Origin: Herbaspirillum aquaticum
Lineage (GTDB): Bacteria > Pseudomonadota > Gammaproteobacteria > Burkholderiales > Burkholderiaceae_D
Direction of reading: 5' to 3'
Length of the DNA: 64,000 nucleotides
Assembly: GCF_002213425.1 (NCBI RefSeq)
Contig: NZ_NJGV01000020.1
Location: 62,001-126,000 of the forward strand
Made by a program: the position numbers and the translations under genes
Notes under the pieces: generated by a model
What the model was told of the DNA's origin: nothing
Databases searched by the model: none
The model's input: only the letters and a program-made list of their open reading frames with translations
Shown: positions 41,585-50,033 of the stretch, in pieces
Layout of the letters: every line of letters starts with the position of its first letter
How positions within the stretch are numbered: the first letter of the stretch is position 1

Positions 41585-42409
41585 TCAGGCCTGCTTGAGG
41601 TCCTCGGCGGTGCGGATGCAATCGCGGCCGGAAGCCTTGGCCAGGGCCAGGGCCTGTTCCGATTCGCGCAGTACGGTCTCGGGTTCGTCGACCTGGCGCT
41701 GCGGGGCAACTGCCGCGATGCCGATGCTGATGGTCACGCGCCCGGTCGGGCTGGCGCTGTGTTCGATGTTGAGCTGCTCGATCGACTTGCGGATGCGTTC
41801 GGCCACGATCAGCGCGCCGTCCAGGCGCGAGCCGGGCAGCAGCACGGCGATCTCCTGGGTACCGAAGCGCGAGAGCAGGTCTTCCGGACGCACGTTGGTA
41901 TCGCGGATGGCGCTGCCGACACGGCGCAAGACCTTGTCACCGGCCATGCGGCCATAGCTGGCGTTGTACTCATCGAAGAGATCGATGTCGATCATGATGA
42001 TGGCCAGCGACAGGTTGGTGCGCGCGGCACGGTTGAATTCTTCCAGCAGGCCGCGCTCGAACTGGCGGCGATTGGCCAGGCCCGTGAGTGCATCTTCCAG
42101 GCCGACGCGGGCCAGCGTCTTTTCCATTTCTTCCAGGTGCGTGCGGGCGTCGTCGCGCTGCTCCACGAGCTGCTTGTGTTCTTCCTGCAGTTGCTGCATG
42201 CCTGCCTCCACTGCCGCGAGCGGTTGCAGCCATTGCCGGGCCAGCAGCCAGGACAGCAAGGCCGACAACAGCACCAGCACCACGGCGGCCATGACCAGGC
42301 CCTGCGTGCTGCCATTGAGGGCCATGGCGGTGAGCACGACGGCGGTGAGGAGCGCGGCAGCGGTGCCGGACACGGTCAGGCGCGTTTGGAGTTGACGAGA
42401 CAGGGGCAT
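41585..42409 (-). CDS. Membrane-anchored degenerate GGDEF protein (274 aa)
   Basis: The layout is a membrane segment pair (about 12-60), a coiled coil (EEHKQLVEQRDDARTHLEEM) and then a GGDEF-fold domain (about 105-265). The region of the active loop reads LLSRFGTQEIAVLLPGSRLD, so the GGDEF signature is GTQEI: the second Gly, the Asp and the Phe are lost, though the Glu remains. The magnesium Asp in IMIDIDLFDEYNASYG is kept. Cyclase activity is therefore doubtful and it may work as a binding protein. It is a single gene with no adjacent phosphodiesterase. Confidence 0.88.
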   Translation of the reverse strand: MPLSRQLQTRLTVSGTAAALLTAVVLTAMALNGSTQGLVMAAVVLVLLSALLSWLLARQWLQPLAAVEAGMQQLQEEHKQLVEQRDDARTHLEEMEKTLARVGLEDALTGLANRRQFERGLLEEFNRAARTNLSLAIIMIDIDLFDEYNASYGRMAGDKVLRRVGSAIRDTNVRPEDLLSRFGTQEIAVLLPGSRLDGALIVAERIRKSIEQLNIEHSASPTGRVTISIGIAAVAPQRQVDEPETVLRESEQALALAKASGRDCIRTAEDLKQA

Positions 42410-42632
42410 AAGCTGGAGACCGACTTTCCTTAAAGAGAGGCACGGCAGTGATGGCCGGCAATACGGCCACGCGAAATGCTACAGGCTAGTGCGCTGCGAT
42501 GCAACGCGATTGCAGCCAGGCAGTGCGATCCCGCTGCCTTGTCAGGGCGCTGTCACGCGGCTGTCAGGCCGGGCGTGAGGATTCCCCAAAAATCATGCAC
42601 TGCAAGCTCATCCGTGGCGCAGCGCAGCAGGT

Positions 42633-44201
42633 TCAGGCAACCTGCAAGGCCCGCAGCAAGGGCAGCCGGGTGCGCGCGAAGAGCCGTGCCTGGGTCGCCA
42701 GTTCGGCCAGGTTCTCGGCCTCCCCTTCCAGGCGCACGCCATCGCGCACCAGCCGCTTGCCCTGGGCGGCAATATGCTGCCAGGCCTGGGCCGGCCAGGC
42801 TTCCACATCGTCGCCGCAGATCTCGCGCGCCAGCAGGAACAACTGCTCCACCCGCTCCACCTTCACCCCGCCCCCGGTCAGGGGACTGGCCAGGTGGCTG
42901 ATGTCGCCCTCCTGGCTGTCCGGCAGCACCATGGCCGCGAGTTGCAGCAGGTAGGCATTGAGGTCGGCGGTGCGGCCGGCGATCTGGGCGAAGGTGGCGG
43001 CATCGGGCTCGGGCGGCAGCGGGGCGGCGTGGCCGGTACCGATGAGCATCAGGGCCGAGTCGATCACCTGCGACAGGTTCAGGTTGCGATGTGCCAGCGA
43101 GGCCGCCAGGTCCACCAGCGTGTGCGGCTGGTAGTCCGAGAGGGCTTGCAGGATGGGCTCATAGATGAGGCGGTTGAGCGTGATTTCGGAGGCCACGTTC
43201 TGGATTGTCAGCGGCACCTTGTCCGGTTCGGTCAACAGCACCACGCTTTGCAGCGCCAGGGCCTGCACGCGCTGGCGCTCATCGAGCACCTGGCCGCCGC
43301 GTACCCAGTAGTCGCGCCGGAATGTCTGGTTGACCATGAAGTCGCGCGTGCTCTGGTACAGCACCGGGTCCTCGATCTCGGCCAGGTACTGGCGCTGCGC
43401 GGGCGTGAAGTTGGCCATGTCGAGATGGTCGATGTAGTGCGCCGGGCAGGCGAACTGCAGGCCCGCTTGCGAGAAGCGGCGATGGATCTCGGCGAAGGGC
43501 TCGGCATGCCAGTCACGGTTGAAGTATTCGTGCGCGAGGTAGCTGCGGGGCTGTTGCAGCAGCATCTTGAGGCGATCACGCATGAAGGGGTTGGCCTGCG
43601 CATACACCGGATCGGTCTCGAAGAGACGCGTGGCAAAGGCCAGCGCGGCTTCGATGCGGGCGGCGGTAGGCAGGCCGCGCTCCTCGTTGCCGGCCAGTTG
43701 CGTGTGCTGCACCAGCAGGTCGCGCAGCGGCATGAAGGCCGACCAGCCTGGCTGGGTGTTGTAGCTCAGGTAGAGCACGCCGCCGGGCTTGAGCTTGCGA
43801 TCAATGAAATCGAGGATGATCTGGCGGTTGTCTTCGGAGACCCAGCTCCAGATGCCATGCAGGGCGATGAAATCGAAATCGGGCAGGTCGTCACGCCGGC
43901 AGAAATGCGAGAAGCTGGAATCCTCCAGCTGCGCGCCACTGCCACTGGCAGCCGCCAGTTCCTGGGCAAAGGCCGCCTGCAGTGGATTGAAATCATTGCC
44001 CCACCAGCGCGTGGTGGACGCTGCCGCGTGAAAGTTGGTCGACAGGCCCTGCCCGAAACCCAGTTCGCAGGCGGTCTGGATGGCCGGCGCCTGCAGGCCG
44101 TGGAAGGCAAAGGCCAGCGGCAGGCGCGCCGGATTCATGCCGGGGTAGTAGCCATAGGTGTAGGCGATGTCGACGACGTAACCGTCATTCCAGTTGGTCA
44201 C
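42633..44201 (-). CDS. SAM-dependent methyltransferase with methyltransferase regulatory domain (522 aa)
   Basis: The first 200 residues are a class I methyltransferase: ACELGFGQGLSTNFHAAAST (SAM glycine motif), WWGNDFNPLQAAFAQEL, and FDFIALHGIWSWVSEDNRQI. The rest (about 215-520) is the helical MethyTransf_Reg domain with a C-terminal winged-helix-like end. Target molecules of this family are not established. The start is GTG (MTNWNDGYVVDIAYTYGYYP) with GGAG 8 bases upstream; a TTG 36 bases earlier is less likely. It stands alone on the reverse strand. Confidence 0.85.
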   Translation of the reverse strand: MTNWNDGYVVDIAYTYGYYPGMNPARLPLAFAFHGLQAPAIQTACELGFGQGLSTNFHAAASTTRWWGNDFNPLQAAFAQELAAASGSGAQLEDSSFSHFCRRDDLPDFDFIALHGIWSWVSEDNRQIILDFIDRKLKPGGVLYLSYNTQPGWSAFMPLRDLLVQHTQLAGNEERGLPTAARIEAALAFATRLFETDPVYAQANPFMRDRLKMLLQQPRSYLAHEYFNRDWHAEPFAEIHRRFSQAGLQFACPAHYIDHLDMANFTPAQRQYLAEIEDPVLYQSTRDFMVNQTFRRDYWVRGGQVLDERQRVQALALQSVVLLTEPDKVPLTIQNVASEITLNRLIYEPILQALSDYQPHTLVDLAASLAHRNLNLSQVIDSALMLIGTGHAAPLPPEPDAATFAQIAGRTADLNAYLLQLAAMVLPDSQEGDISHLASPLTGGGVKVERVEQLFLLAREICGDDVEAWPAQAWQHIAAQGKRLVRDGVRLEGEAENLAELATQARLFARTRLPLLRALQVA

Positions 44202-44255
44202 GGCAGGCTCCGGGCAGCGAACGTGTGAGGAGGACAAGCAAGGATGAGGCCTGCG

Positions 44256-44690
44256 TCAGCGGTCGCCGGACCCGGCGTCTGCGTCTGCATCGGCGGCGGA
44301 ACCGGCCAGGGCGCTGTATTTGCGCGCGTTGCCCCGGGCCAGTTCGACCGGGTACTTGCGGCGGTTCAGTTCCATCTTTTCCAGGACGGCGCTGCGCAGG
44401 TCCACGCCGGTGTGGTCGGCCAGCTGGATCAGGTAGACCAGCACATCGGCCATCTCATGGCGGATGCCTTCGCGGGCGGCATCGTCGAGCTCATGATCGG
44501 CGCCGGTAGGCAGCCACTGGAAGTGCTCCACCAGCTCGGCCACCTCCACCGAGAGGGCCATGGCGAGATTCTTGGGCGTATGGAACCGCAGCCAGTCGCG
44601 CTCGCTGGAGAAGTGGCGGATGATCTCACGCAGTTCGTGCAGATCGGACTGGACGGCGACTGGGGGCTGGCCGGAAGGGGAAGCTGTCAT
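44256..44690 (-). CDS. MazG-like nucleotide pyrophosphohydrolase (144 aa)
   Basis: The central helices match the MazG/RS21-C6 group: LHELREIIRHFSSERDWLRF, then NLAMALSVEVAELVEHFQWL and EGIRHEMADVLVYLIQLADH, giving EVAEL...EMADV, the metal ligands for pyrophosphate cleavage. It probably sanitises the nucleotide pool by hydrolysing noncanonical or dCTP-like nucleotides. The start MTASPSGQPP fits the family; the longer frame is a poor lead. The C-terminal tail is a low-complexity Ala/Asp run. Confidence 0.85.
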   Translation of the reverse strand: MTASPSGQPPVAVQSDLHELREIIRHFSSERDWLRFHTPKNLAMALSVEVAELVEHFQWLPTGADHELDDAAREGIRHEMADVLVYLIQLADHTGVDLRSAVLEKMELNRRKYPVELARGNARKYSALAGSAADADADAGSGDR

Positions 44691-44848
44691 GGCTTGGCGT
44701 CGGTTCGGATGTTGTCGTATTGCCTTGTTGTCGGCAAGGTACTTTATCACCAACACACACAAACCGGCCTCCACGCTTGATCTGCGACAGGTCCAAGCGC
44801 CCCGTAAATGATGCACAATGTAGCGAAACACGCGACATTCTGACGAAC

Positions 44849-45442
44849 ATGCTGACACTTTTACGATCCCCGCTGCGTCTCTTGTCCTGCACCCTGCTGG
44901 CCACTTCCTTGTTGGCCGCCGGCTGTGACCGCCACATCGACCAGGAACTGGCGGCCCACGAAGCGGCGCAGACCACGCTGGGCCTCACCCCCAAGCAGTT
45001 CGCCGATCGCTTCAACAATCGGCTGGCCGACGTGCTCAAGGACATGAAAGTGGAAGAGCCCGAGCACATGGCCCACCTCTACATGCTGGACCCGTCGCGC
45101 CTGCATCCGGGCAAATATGAATACGTGCTCGACACCCAGGTCGGCCCGGCCCAGACCACGCTCATCGGCACGCTCAACAAGAAGGGCGAACTGCGCAACG
45201 TGGGCGTGATGATGACCAACAAGGTCCCCGGTGCCCGTGACGAATTCCTGATCTGCGCCTCCAGTGCCGCGCGCAGTTTCATCTCCGGCAGCGAGGACAA
45301 GCTGCTGCCCCTCATTACCCGCCTCACCACGGTCGCCCTGGACAACCCCGGCCAGCGCATGACCGAGGTCGTGGCCGACCAATTGCTCTCGGTAGAACTG
45401 GTACCCCAAGGCGTGCTGTTCCAGGTACAGCCCCGCCAATAA
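44849..45442 (+). CDS. Probable lipoprotein of unknown function (197 aa)
   Basis: The signal sequence MLTLLRSPLRLLSCTLLATS ends in LLAAGCDRH, a lipobox-like LAAGC, so the mature protein is likely lipid-anchored at Cys. The rest is alpha/beta with no recognised domain (TLGLTPKQFADRFNNRLADV, KYEYVLDTQVGPAQTTLIGT, ICASSAARSFISG). The upstream frame is a shadow and the start is the ATG before LTLLRS. It is followed by a long gene-free stretch. Confidence 0.8.
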   Translation: MLTLLRSPLRLLSCTLLATSLLAAGCDRHIDQELAAHEAAQTTLGLTPKQFADRFNNRLADVLKDMKVEEPEHMAHLYMLDPSRLHPGKYEYVLDTQVGPAQTTLIGTLNKKGELRNVGVMMTNKVPGARDEFLICASSAARSFISGSEDKLLPLITRLTTVALDNPGQRMTEVVADQLLSVELVPQGVLFQVQPRQ

Positions 45443-45839
45443 GCGTCCACGGTATTGCCGGGCCGATGATGGGCGGAAACAATTTCCCTCCATCATCGCC
45501 CCTGCCCCGCCCGGCAGGAATGCCGGACCTGTTTCCGGTTCACCCGTGGAAAGCCCCGCCTTTTTGACCGATTGAAAGCGAAGTACAGCGTTTAGATTCT
45601 GGTCATCGTGGTTTCCGTGTCGCGCCGCCCAAGCCGGATACAGGCTCGCGTCGTGCATCTCCTGCGGAAATGCCATGGAACGCCATGACACCGACTCGCA
45701 ATTGCACGCCAGGCTGCAAGCGGCCCGGCATGAAAACGGGGTCGCCACGCCCGGGGGACGAAGCGCGGCGGCTTTCTACAACAGAGGCAGGACCGTGACC
45801 TCGCAAGGTCAGCAACGGTCAGGGCAATGGGGGACCAGG
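45443..45839. other. Gene-free stretch between the lipoprotein and Aer-like receptor
   Basis: It contains an inverted repeat CGATGATGG (45464-45472)/CCATCATCG (45490-45498), probably the lipoprotein terminator. A longer frame of the receptor runs into the right-hand part but is not protein-like. I cannot place a promoter with confidence. Confidence 0.45.
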
Positions 45840-47492
45840 ATGCGCACGAATCTACCGATCACCACCACCGAACGGCTGCTGGAGGATGGCAAGTCCATCG
45901 TTTCCAAGACTGACCTGCAGGGCAACATCACCTACGTCAATCCTTACTTCGTGGAAATCAGCGGTTTCGACGAAGCCGAACTGATCGGGGCCCCGCAGAA
46001 CATCGTGCGCCATCCCGAGATGCCGCGCGAGGCCTTCGCCGACATGTGGGCCACGCTGAAGGAAGGCCTGCCCTGGAACGGCCTGGTCAAGAACCGCTGC
46101 AAGAACGGCGACTACTACTGGGTCCAGGCCAACGTCACGCCGGTGCGCGAGAACGGCCGCGCGGTCGGCTACATGTCGGTGCGCACGCGCCCCTCGCGGG
46201 AACAGGTACAGGCGGCCGACAGCGCCTATCGCACCTTCGTCGCCGGGCAGGCGCGCGGCCTGCGCATCCGTCGCGGCGCAGTGGCGCGGACCGGCTTGAT
46301 GGGCTGGCTGCAAGGCCTGCGCGATCTCCCGGTGGCCAAGCGGCTGGGGTGGATGATGAGTGCACTCACGCTCATGTTCATCCTCGGGGGGACGGTGGCC
46401 GGCAGTGCCGTGCAATCGGCCGGGGGCAGCCCCTATGCAGTATGGCTGGGCACCCTCGCTGGTGCCGCCCTGCTGCTGGGATCGTGGGCGGTGCTGCATG
46501 CGAGCATCGTGGCGCCCTTGCAGCGTGCCATCAAGTCCGTCCATGGCCTGGCCGGCGGCGACCTTGACCTGCATATCGATACCAATGCGCGCGGTGACAT
46601 GGGCTTGCTGCTGCAAGCCCTGCAGCAACTGAACGTGAACCTGCGCGCCATCATCGGCGACGTGCGCCGCAACGTCGAATCGATGACCATCTCCACCGGC
46701 GAGATCGCCAGCGGCAACATGGACCTGTCCGGCCGCACCGAATCGCAAGCCTCGGCGCTGGAAGAGACGGCCTCCAGCGTGGAGCAGTTCGCTGCCACCG
46801 TACGCCAGAATGCCGACTCGGCGGCCAACGCCGACCGCCAGGCGCAATCGGCCTCGGCCATCGCGCAACGCGGTAGCCAGTCGGTCAAGCGCATGGGCAA
46901 GACCATGGAAGAAATCGATGCAGCTTCGCACAAGATCGTGGACATCATCGGGCTGATCGACGGCATCTCCTTCCAGACCAACATCCTGGCGCTCAACGCC
47001 GCGGTGGAAGCCGCGCGTGCCGGCGAGCAGGGACGCGGCTTTGCCGTGGTGGCCTCGGAAGTGCGTACGCTGGCCCAACGCTCGGCGGCTGCCGCCAAGG
47101 ACATCAAGGGCCTCATCGACGACTCGCGTGCGAAAGTCGAGAGCGGCAACCAGCTGGTGCGGGAAACCGCACAAGCCATGGGCGACCTCGGTGGCGCGGT
47201 GGAAAACATGGCGGTGACCATGGCCGAAATCACGGTCGCCAGCAACGAGCAGAGCGGCGGCATCGAACAGTTGAACCAGGCCGTCAACGCCATCGACGAA
47301 ACCACCCAGCAGAATGCGGCGCTGGTGGAACAGGCCGCCGCCGCTGCCGAGAACCTGCGCGACCAGTCGATCAAACTGAGCCAGGCCATGTCGGTGTTCA
47401 AGATCACCCATGGCGGCCCGCGCTCGCCTGCTTCGGCCACAGCGATCAGCGCCACACACCAGAAGGAAACAGCGCTGGCATTGGCCCGGTAA
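45840..47492 (+). CDS. Aer-like PAS-domain methyl-accepting chemotaxis protein (550 aa)
   Basis: The N-terminal PAS domain (about 12-125: DGKSIVSKTDLQGNITYVNP, NGDYYWVQANVTPVRENG) is followed by a membrane pair (about 170-225: [40 protein letters not shown]). A HAMP-like region and the signalling helix bundle follow, with tip [20 protein letters not shown]. This is the Aer arrangement, sensing redox state through a PAS cofactor and signalling to CheA/CheW. The ATG follows CCAGG; the in-frame lead upstream is not family-like. Confidence 0.9.
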   Translation: MRTNLPITTTERLLEDGKSIVSKTDLQGNITYVNPYFVEISGFDEAELIGAPQNIVRHPEMPREAFADMWATLKEGLPWNGLVKNRCKNGDYYWVQANVTPVRENGRAVGYMSVRTRPSREQVQAADSAYRTFVAGQARGLRIRRGAVARTGLMGWLQGLRDLPVAKRLGWMMSALTLMFILGGTVAGSAVQSAGGSPYAVWLGTLAGAALLLGSWAVLHASIVAPLQRAIKSVHGLAGGDLDLHIDTNARGDMGLLLQALQQLNVNLRAIIGDVRRNVESMTISTGEIASGNMDLSGRTESQASALEETASSVEQFAATVRQNADSAANADRQAQSASAIAQRGSQSVKRMGKTMEEIDAASHKIVDIIGLIDGISFQTNILALNAAVEAARAGEQGRGFAVVASEVRTLAQRSAAAAKDIKGLIDDSRAKVESGNQLVRETAQAMGDLGGAVENMAVTMAEITVASNEQSGGIEQLNQAVNAIDETTQQNAALVEQAAAAAENLRDQSIKLSQAMSVFKITHGGPRSPASATAISATHQKETALALAR

Positions 47493-47676
47493 GAAGGTGC
47501 GGCGTGGCCGCCCATATGTGCGCCTACACCGCTTTACAAGGCATTGCATTTCTTTACCCGTTGCGCAGGTGCCAGCATCTTTGCACGGGTGGCGCGCTTG
47601 CCTATGATGAACTCCTGTCCGCATCCTCCTCAGCAGAGGGGGATGCCGGCTGCCTACCACTACAAGGGAGTTTCAC

Positions 47677-47886
47677 ATGAGCGTGTCTTCGGTCTCCTCC
47701 GGCAACAGCAGCTTCTACAACACCATCATCCAGCCGATCAAGAACGTGGCCTCCGAAGTCGGTGACGAAATTGAAAGCGCCTACGACACCACGGTCGATG
47801 CCGTTTCCTCGGCCGCGCACTCGGTGGCCGACAGCGTGAGTTCGGGCGTGAAGGCCATCGGCAACATCATCGATACCACAGCCTGA
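47677..47886 (+). CDS. Small protein of unknown function (69 aa)
   Basis: The ATG follows AAGGGAGTTTCAC. The product (MSVSSVSSGNSSFYNTIIQP...) has a Ser/Val/Ala-rich middle (VDAVSSAAHSVADSVSSGVK) with amphipathic-helix periodicity, as in small stress or surface-active proteins. There is no signal peptide. It lies between the Aer-like receptor and the TRIC gene. Family is unknown. Confidence 0.6.
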   Translation: MSVSSVSSGNSSFYNTIIQPIKNVASEVGDEIESAYDTTVDAVSSAAHSVADSVSSGVKAIGNIIDTTA

Positions 47887-47968
47887 CCTGGTGTGCCGCA
47901 GCATGGTGTCGGGTACGCGCCATGCAATAATCCGGGCTTCGCCACTACCGCCCAGCCCGGACCCTGCC

Positions 47969-48595
47969 ATGCTGCTGCATACCATCTACCTCATCGCCAT
48001 CTGCGCCGAAGCCATTTCGGGCGCGCTCATGGGCATCCGCAAGGACATGGATATTTTCGGCATCTGCCTCATCGGGACGGTGGCGGCACTGGGTGGCGGA
48101 ACCGTGCGCGACATCCTGATCGGCCACTATCCGCTGGGCTGGGTAGCCCATCCGGAATATCTGGCCTTCACCATCTGCGCGGCCATCGTCGCAGCGGTGG
48201 CCGCGCGTGCCCTGCATCATTTCAAGTCTGCATTCCTGGTGGTCGATGCGCTGGGCTTGGTGGCCTTTACCATTATCGGCTGCGACATCGCGCGCAGCTT
48301 CGACAACTTCCATCCGGCCATCGTGGTGATGCTGGGCATGGTCACCGGCGTTTTCGGTGGACTGCTGCGCGATGTGCTCTGCAACGAGATTCCGCTGGTC
48401 CTGCGGCGTGAAATCTATGCCAGCGTGTCCCTGCTGACGGGCACGATGTACGTCCTGATCCTGCACTGGCAGATCGATGGCCGTATCGCCACGCTCGCTT
48501 CGCTGCTGCTGGGCTTTGCGGTGCGCCTGCTGGCGATCCGCTTCCATTGGGAGTTGCCGCGCATGGACAAGGAGCGCGTGCGCGGATTTGACTGA
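47969..48595 (+). CDS. Trimeric intracellular cation channel (TRIC) family protein (208 aa)
   Basis: Two repeats of three membrane helices are visible, each with a conserved GGGxxRD-type loop: VAALGGGTVRDILIGHYPLG and VTGVFGGLLRDVLCNEIPLV. These define the prokaryotic TRIC (UPF0126) channels, potassium-permeable homotrimers of the inner membrane. The start MLLHTIYLIAICAEAISG fits; an upstream GTG start adds 26 non-family residues. It is a single gene whose C-terminus ends in a polar tail. Confidence 0.9.
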   Translation: MLLHTIYLIAICAEAISGALMGIRKDMDIFGICLIGTVAALGGGTVRDILIGHYPLGWVAHPEYLAFTICAAIVAAVAARALHHFKSAFLVVDALGLVAFTIIGCDIARSFDNFHPAIVVMLGMVTGVFGGLLRDVLCNEIPLVLRREIYASVSLLTGTMYVLILHWQIDGRIATLASLLLGFAVRLLAIRFHWELPRMDKERVRGFD

Positions 48596-48717
48596 GTCCA
48601 AGGCGCGCGTGCGGCAGCAACACTTTTTGTTGCAATTGCCTGACTGCGCTTGGCAGGCTGGCGTAGTTCAATGCTGCCTCAGTGCATCTCTTTCCATTTC
48701 TTTGCATGAGGTTGACC

Positions 48718-48870
48718 ATGAAACGACTGACCACGCTGCTGGCCGCAGCACTTCTGCTGACCATGCTGGGTGGCTGTGTCTGCGCACCCTGGTTCTGCGG
48801 ACCGGGACCGGGCGGTGGCGGCGCGCGCGGGGGCTGGGGCGACGGCGGACATGGTGGTGGTCCGCGCTGA
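48718..48870 (+). CDS. Small glycine-rich lipoprotein (50 aa)
   Basis: The product MKRLTTLLAAALLLTMLGGC carries a lipobox LGGC, then a Gly/Pro-rich, Trp- and Cys-containing tail (VCAPWFCGPGPGGGGARGGW). The ATG follows GAGG 7 bases upstream. It is probably an outer-membrane-anchored small lipoprotein; function unknown. A strong terminator follows. Confidence 0.65.
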   Translation: MKRLTTLLAAALLLTMLGGCVCAPWFCGPGPGGGGARGGWGDGGHGGGPR

Positions 48871-48895
48871 TCTTTTACCCTGTAGCACACGCAAT

Positions 48896-48926
48896 AGGCC
48901 GGAGCAAAACTTGCTCCGGCCTTTTC
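48896..48926 (+). terminator. Rho-independent terminator after the small lipoprotein gene
   Basis: AGGCCGGAGCAA-AAC-TTGCTCCGGCCT with 12 pairs, then TTTT. Confidence 0.85.
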
Positions 48927-48973
48927 TGTTTTGCGCATTCGATGTTGCGCCAGCGCTGTGGCGTCCGAGCGCG

Positions 48974-49165
48974 TCAGCCCAGCGCACCGACGCTGGCCTC
49001 GAGCAGCTTCCAGGCCTCCTCGCCGAACTTGGCGCGCATGTCGTTGTAGAAGTTGGCCTGGGCCAGCGCCTGCTTGAAGGAATCCTTGTCGGCATCGACG
49101 ATCTGCAAACCCTTGCCGGCCAGGTCATTGCGGGCCATGCCGGAGAAACTGGCGATGTCGGCGTG
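48974..49165 (-). pseudogene. C-terminal fragment of a TRAP-transporter substrate-binding protein (DctP-like)
   Basis: An open reverse-strand frame ending in a TGA stop reads [20 protein letters not shown], then NFYNDMRAKFGEEAWKLLEA. This matches the C-terminal style of TRAP periplasmic binding proteins. About 80% of such a protein (normally 320-340 aa) is missing. The frame loses similarity exactly where a transketolase-like fragment begins on the other strand, so it is a remnant after deletion and rearrangement. Confidence 0.65.
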
Positions 49166-49167
49166 GC

Positions 49168-49299
49168 TTCGTCGGCATGGCGGGCTTCGGTGTATCGGGA
49201 CCAGCTGATGTGCTGTACCGGCATTTCGGCATCACGCCGGAGGCGGTGGTGGCGCAGGCTTTACGCCTGCTGAATGGCGCGCAGGTGCAAGCGGACTAA
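49168..49299 (+). pseudogene. C-terminal fragment of transketolase
   Basis: The forward frame reads [20 protein letters not shown], then [15 protein letters not shown] and ends in TAA. The FxxGASxPxxxLYxHFGIT-type ending is the conserved transketolase C-terminus. Only about 43 of some 660 residues remain. It abuts the TRAP fragment tail to tail, so the junction is a rearrangement scar. Confidence 0.65.
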
Positions 49300-49332
49300 A
49301 TCATTTATATCGTTTAGCCGGTTCCAGAACGC

Positions 49333-49359
49333 AAAAAGCCCATCTGAAACCAGATGGGC
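49333..49359 (-). terminator. Reverse-strand Rho-independent terminator
   Basis: GCCCATCTG-GTTT-CAGATGGGC on the reverse strand, followed by TTTTT. No reverse-strand protein gene ends nearby, so it should end a non-coding transcript or the long 3' tail of the cold-shock gene. Confidence 0.8.
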
Positions 49360-49392
49360 CGTTCATTGATTAACGCTTGATTCCCTCATGAC

Positions 49393-49683
49393 CCTGGCGA
49401 TCTGCCAGGTGCTGCAAGAGTGTCCCGCCCGGCCTATCTGGCCGGTGCTGGACTCAATCGTTCGTGTTGTGGTCCGGAAGCCGCCGTTGGTGCGGGCCGG
49501 TGTCACGCTCTACGAGCGATTAATTAACTATTTGCTACACGGCTTGCGCCGTGACTGACGCGTCCCTGCCGTCAAAGTTCACCTGCCCGCGCTATCTGCA
49601 CGGCCACAGCTGAGTCTCTGGCAGGGGCGGCGCCCTGCGCTGTCCCTTCCTTCGGAACCGGCCCTCCCTGGCTATCTGCCAGG
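49393..49683 (-). ncRNA. Candidate structured RNA with four same-geometry hairpins
   Basis: Four hairpins (49393-49409, 49429-49445, 49587-49603, 49667-49683) each have a 6-bp stem and a 5-base loop reading KATCT on the plus strand and AGATM on the minus strand. Stems differ but stay paired: CCTGGC/GCCAGG twice, CCGGCC/GGCCGG, and CCGCGC/GCACGG with one mismatch. Two more hairpins (CGCTC/GAGCG at 49506 and CACGGC/GCCGTG at 49538) lie between them. No ORF is convincing. A terminator at 49333 on the reverse strand suggests the strand, so it may be a small RNA or the 3' part of the cold-shock transcript. No known family is recognised. Confidence 0.45.
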
Positions 49684-49823
49684 TGAGAGCCTGCGAAAAA
49701 ATCGCGCCGACATGAAAGGACTGCGGAGTCTGCCGGCCTGGCCCCTGGAGCGTATGGAATTCCGGAGGCGTTCAGGCGCGGGCAGCGAGGATGTTCTGCT
49801 TCGCTTGCGCGAATATCGCGGTC

Positions 49824-50033
49824 TTAGATGACCTTGATGTTGGTGGCCTTTTCACCCTTGGGGCCGACACCGCGGTCGAAGGACACGCGCTGGTTTTCCG
49901 ACAGGCTGCGGAAGCCGTTGGACTGGATGTCCTGGAAGTGCGCGAAGACGTCGGCGCCGCCGGCATCAGGAGTGATGAAGCCGAAGCCCTTGGCATCGTT
50001 GAACCATTTGACTACGCCGGTTTGACTGCTCAT
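49824..50033 (-). CDS. Cold-shock domain protein (CspA family, 69 aa)
   Basis: The protein [20 protein letters not shown] is the cold-shock fold with RNP1 (KGFGFI) and RNP2 (VFAHF), ending [14 protein letters not shown]. It binds single-stranded RNA and acts as an RNA chaperone in cold or stress. It is followed by about 470 bases without a protein gene up to a reverse-strand terminator, and preceded by a long leader, typical for csp mRNAs that are regulated after transcription. Confidence 0.95.
   Translation of the reverse strand: MSSQTGVVKWFNDAKGFGFITPDAGGADVFAHFQDIQSNGFRSLSENQRVSFDRGVGPKGEKATNIKVI

Noticed and set aside
45650-45839. Possible c-di-GMP riboswitch upstream of the Aer-like receptor
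   Set aside because: GGGGGACGAAGC faintly resembles the GGGACGCAAAGCC core of GEMM-I, but the other conserved blocks cannot be aligned.
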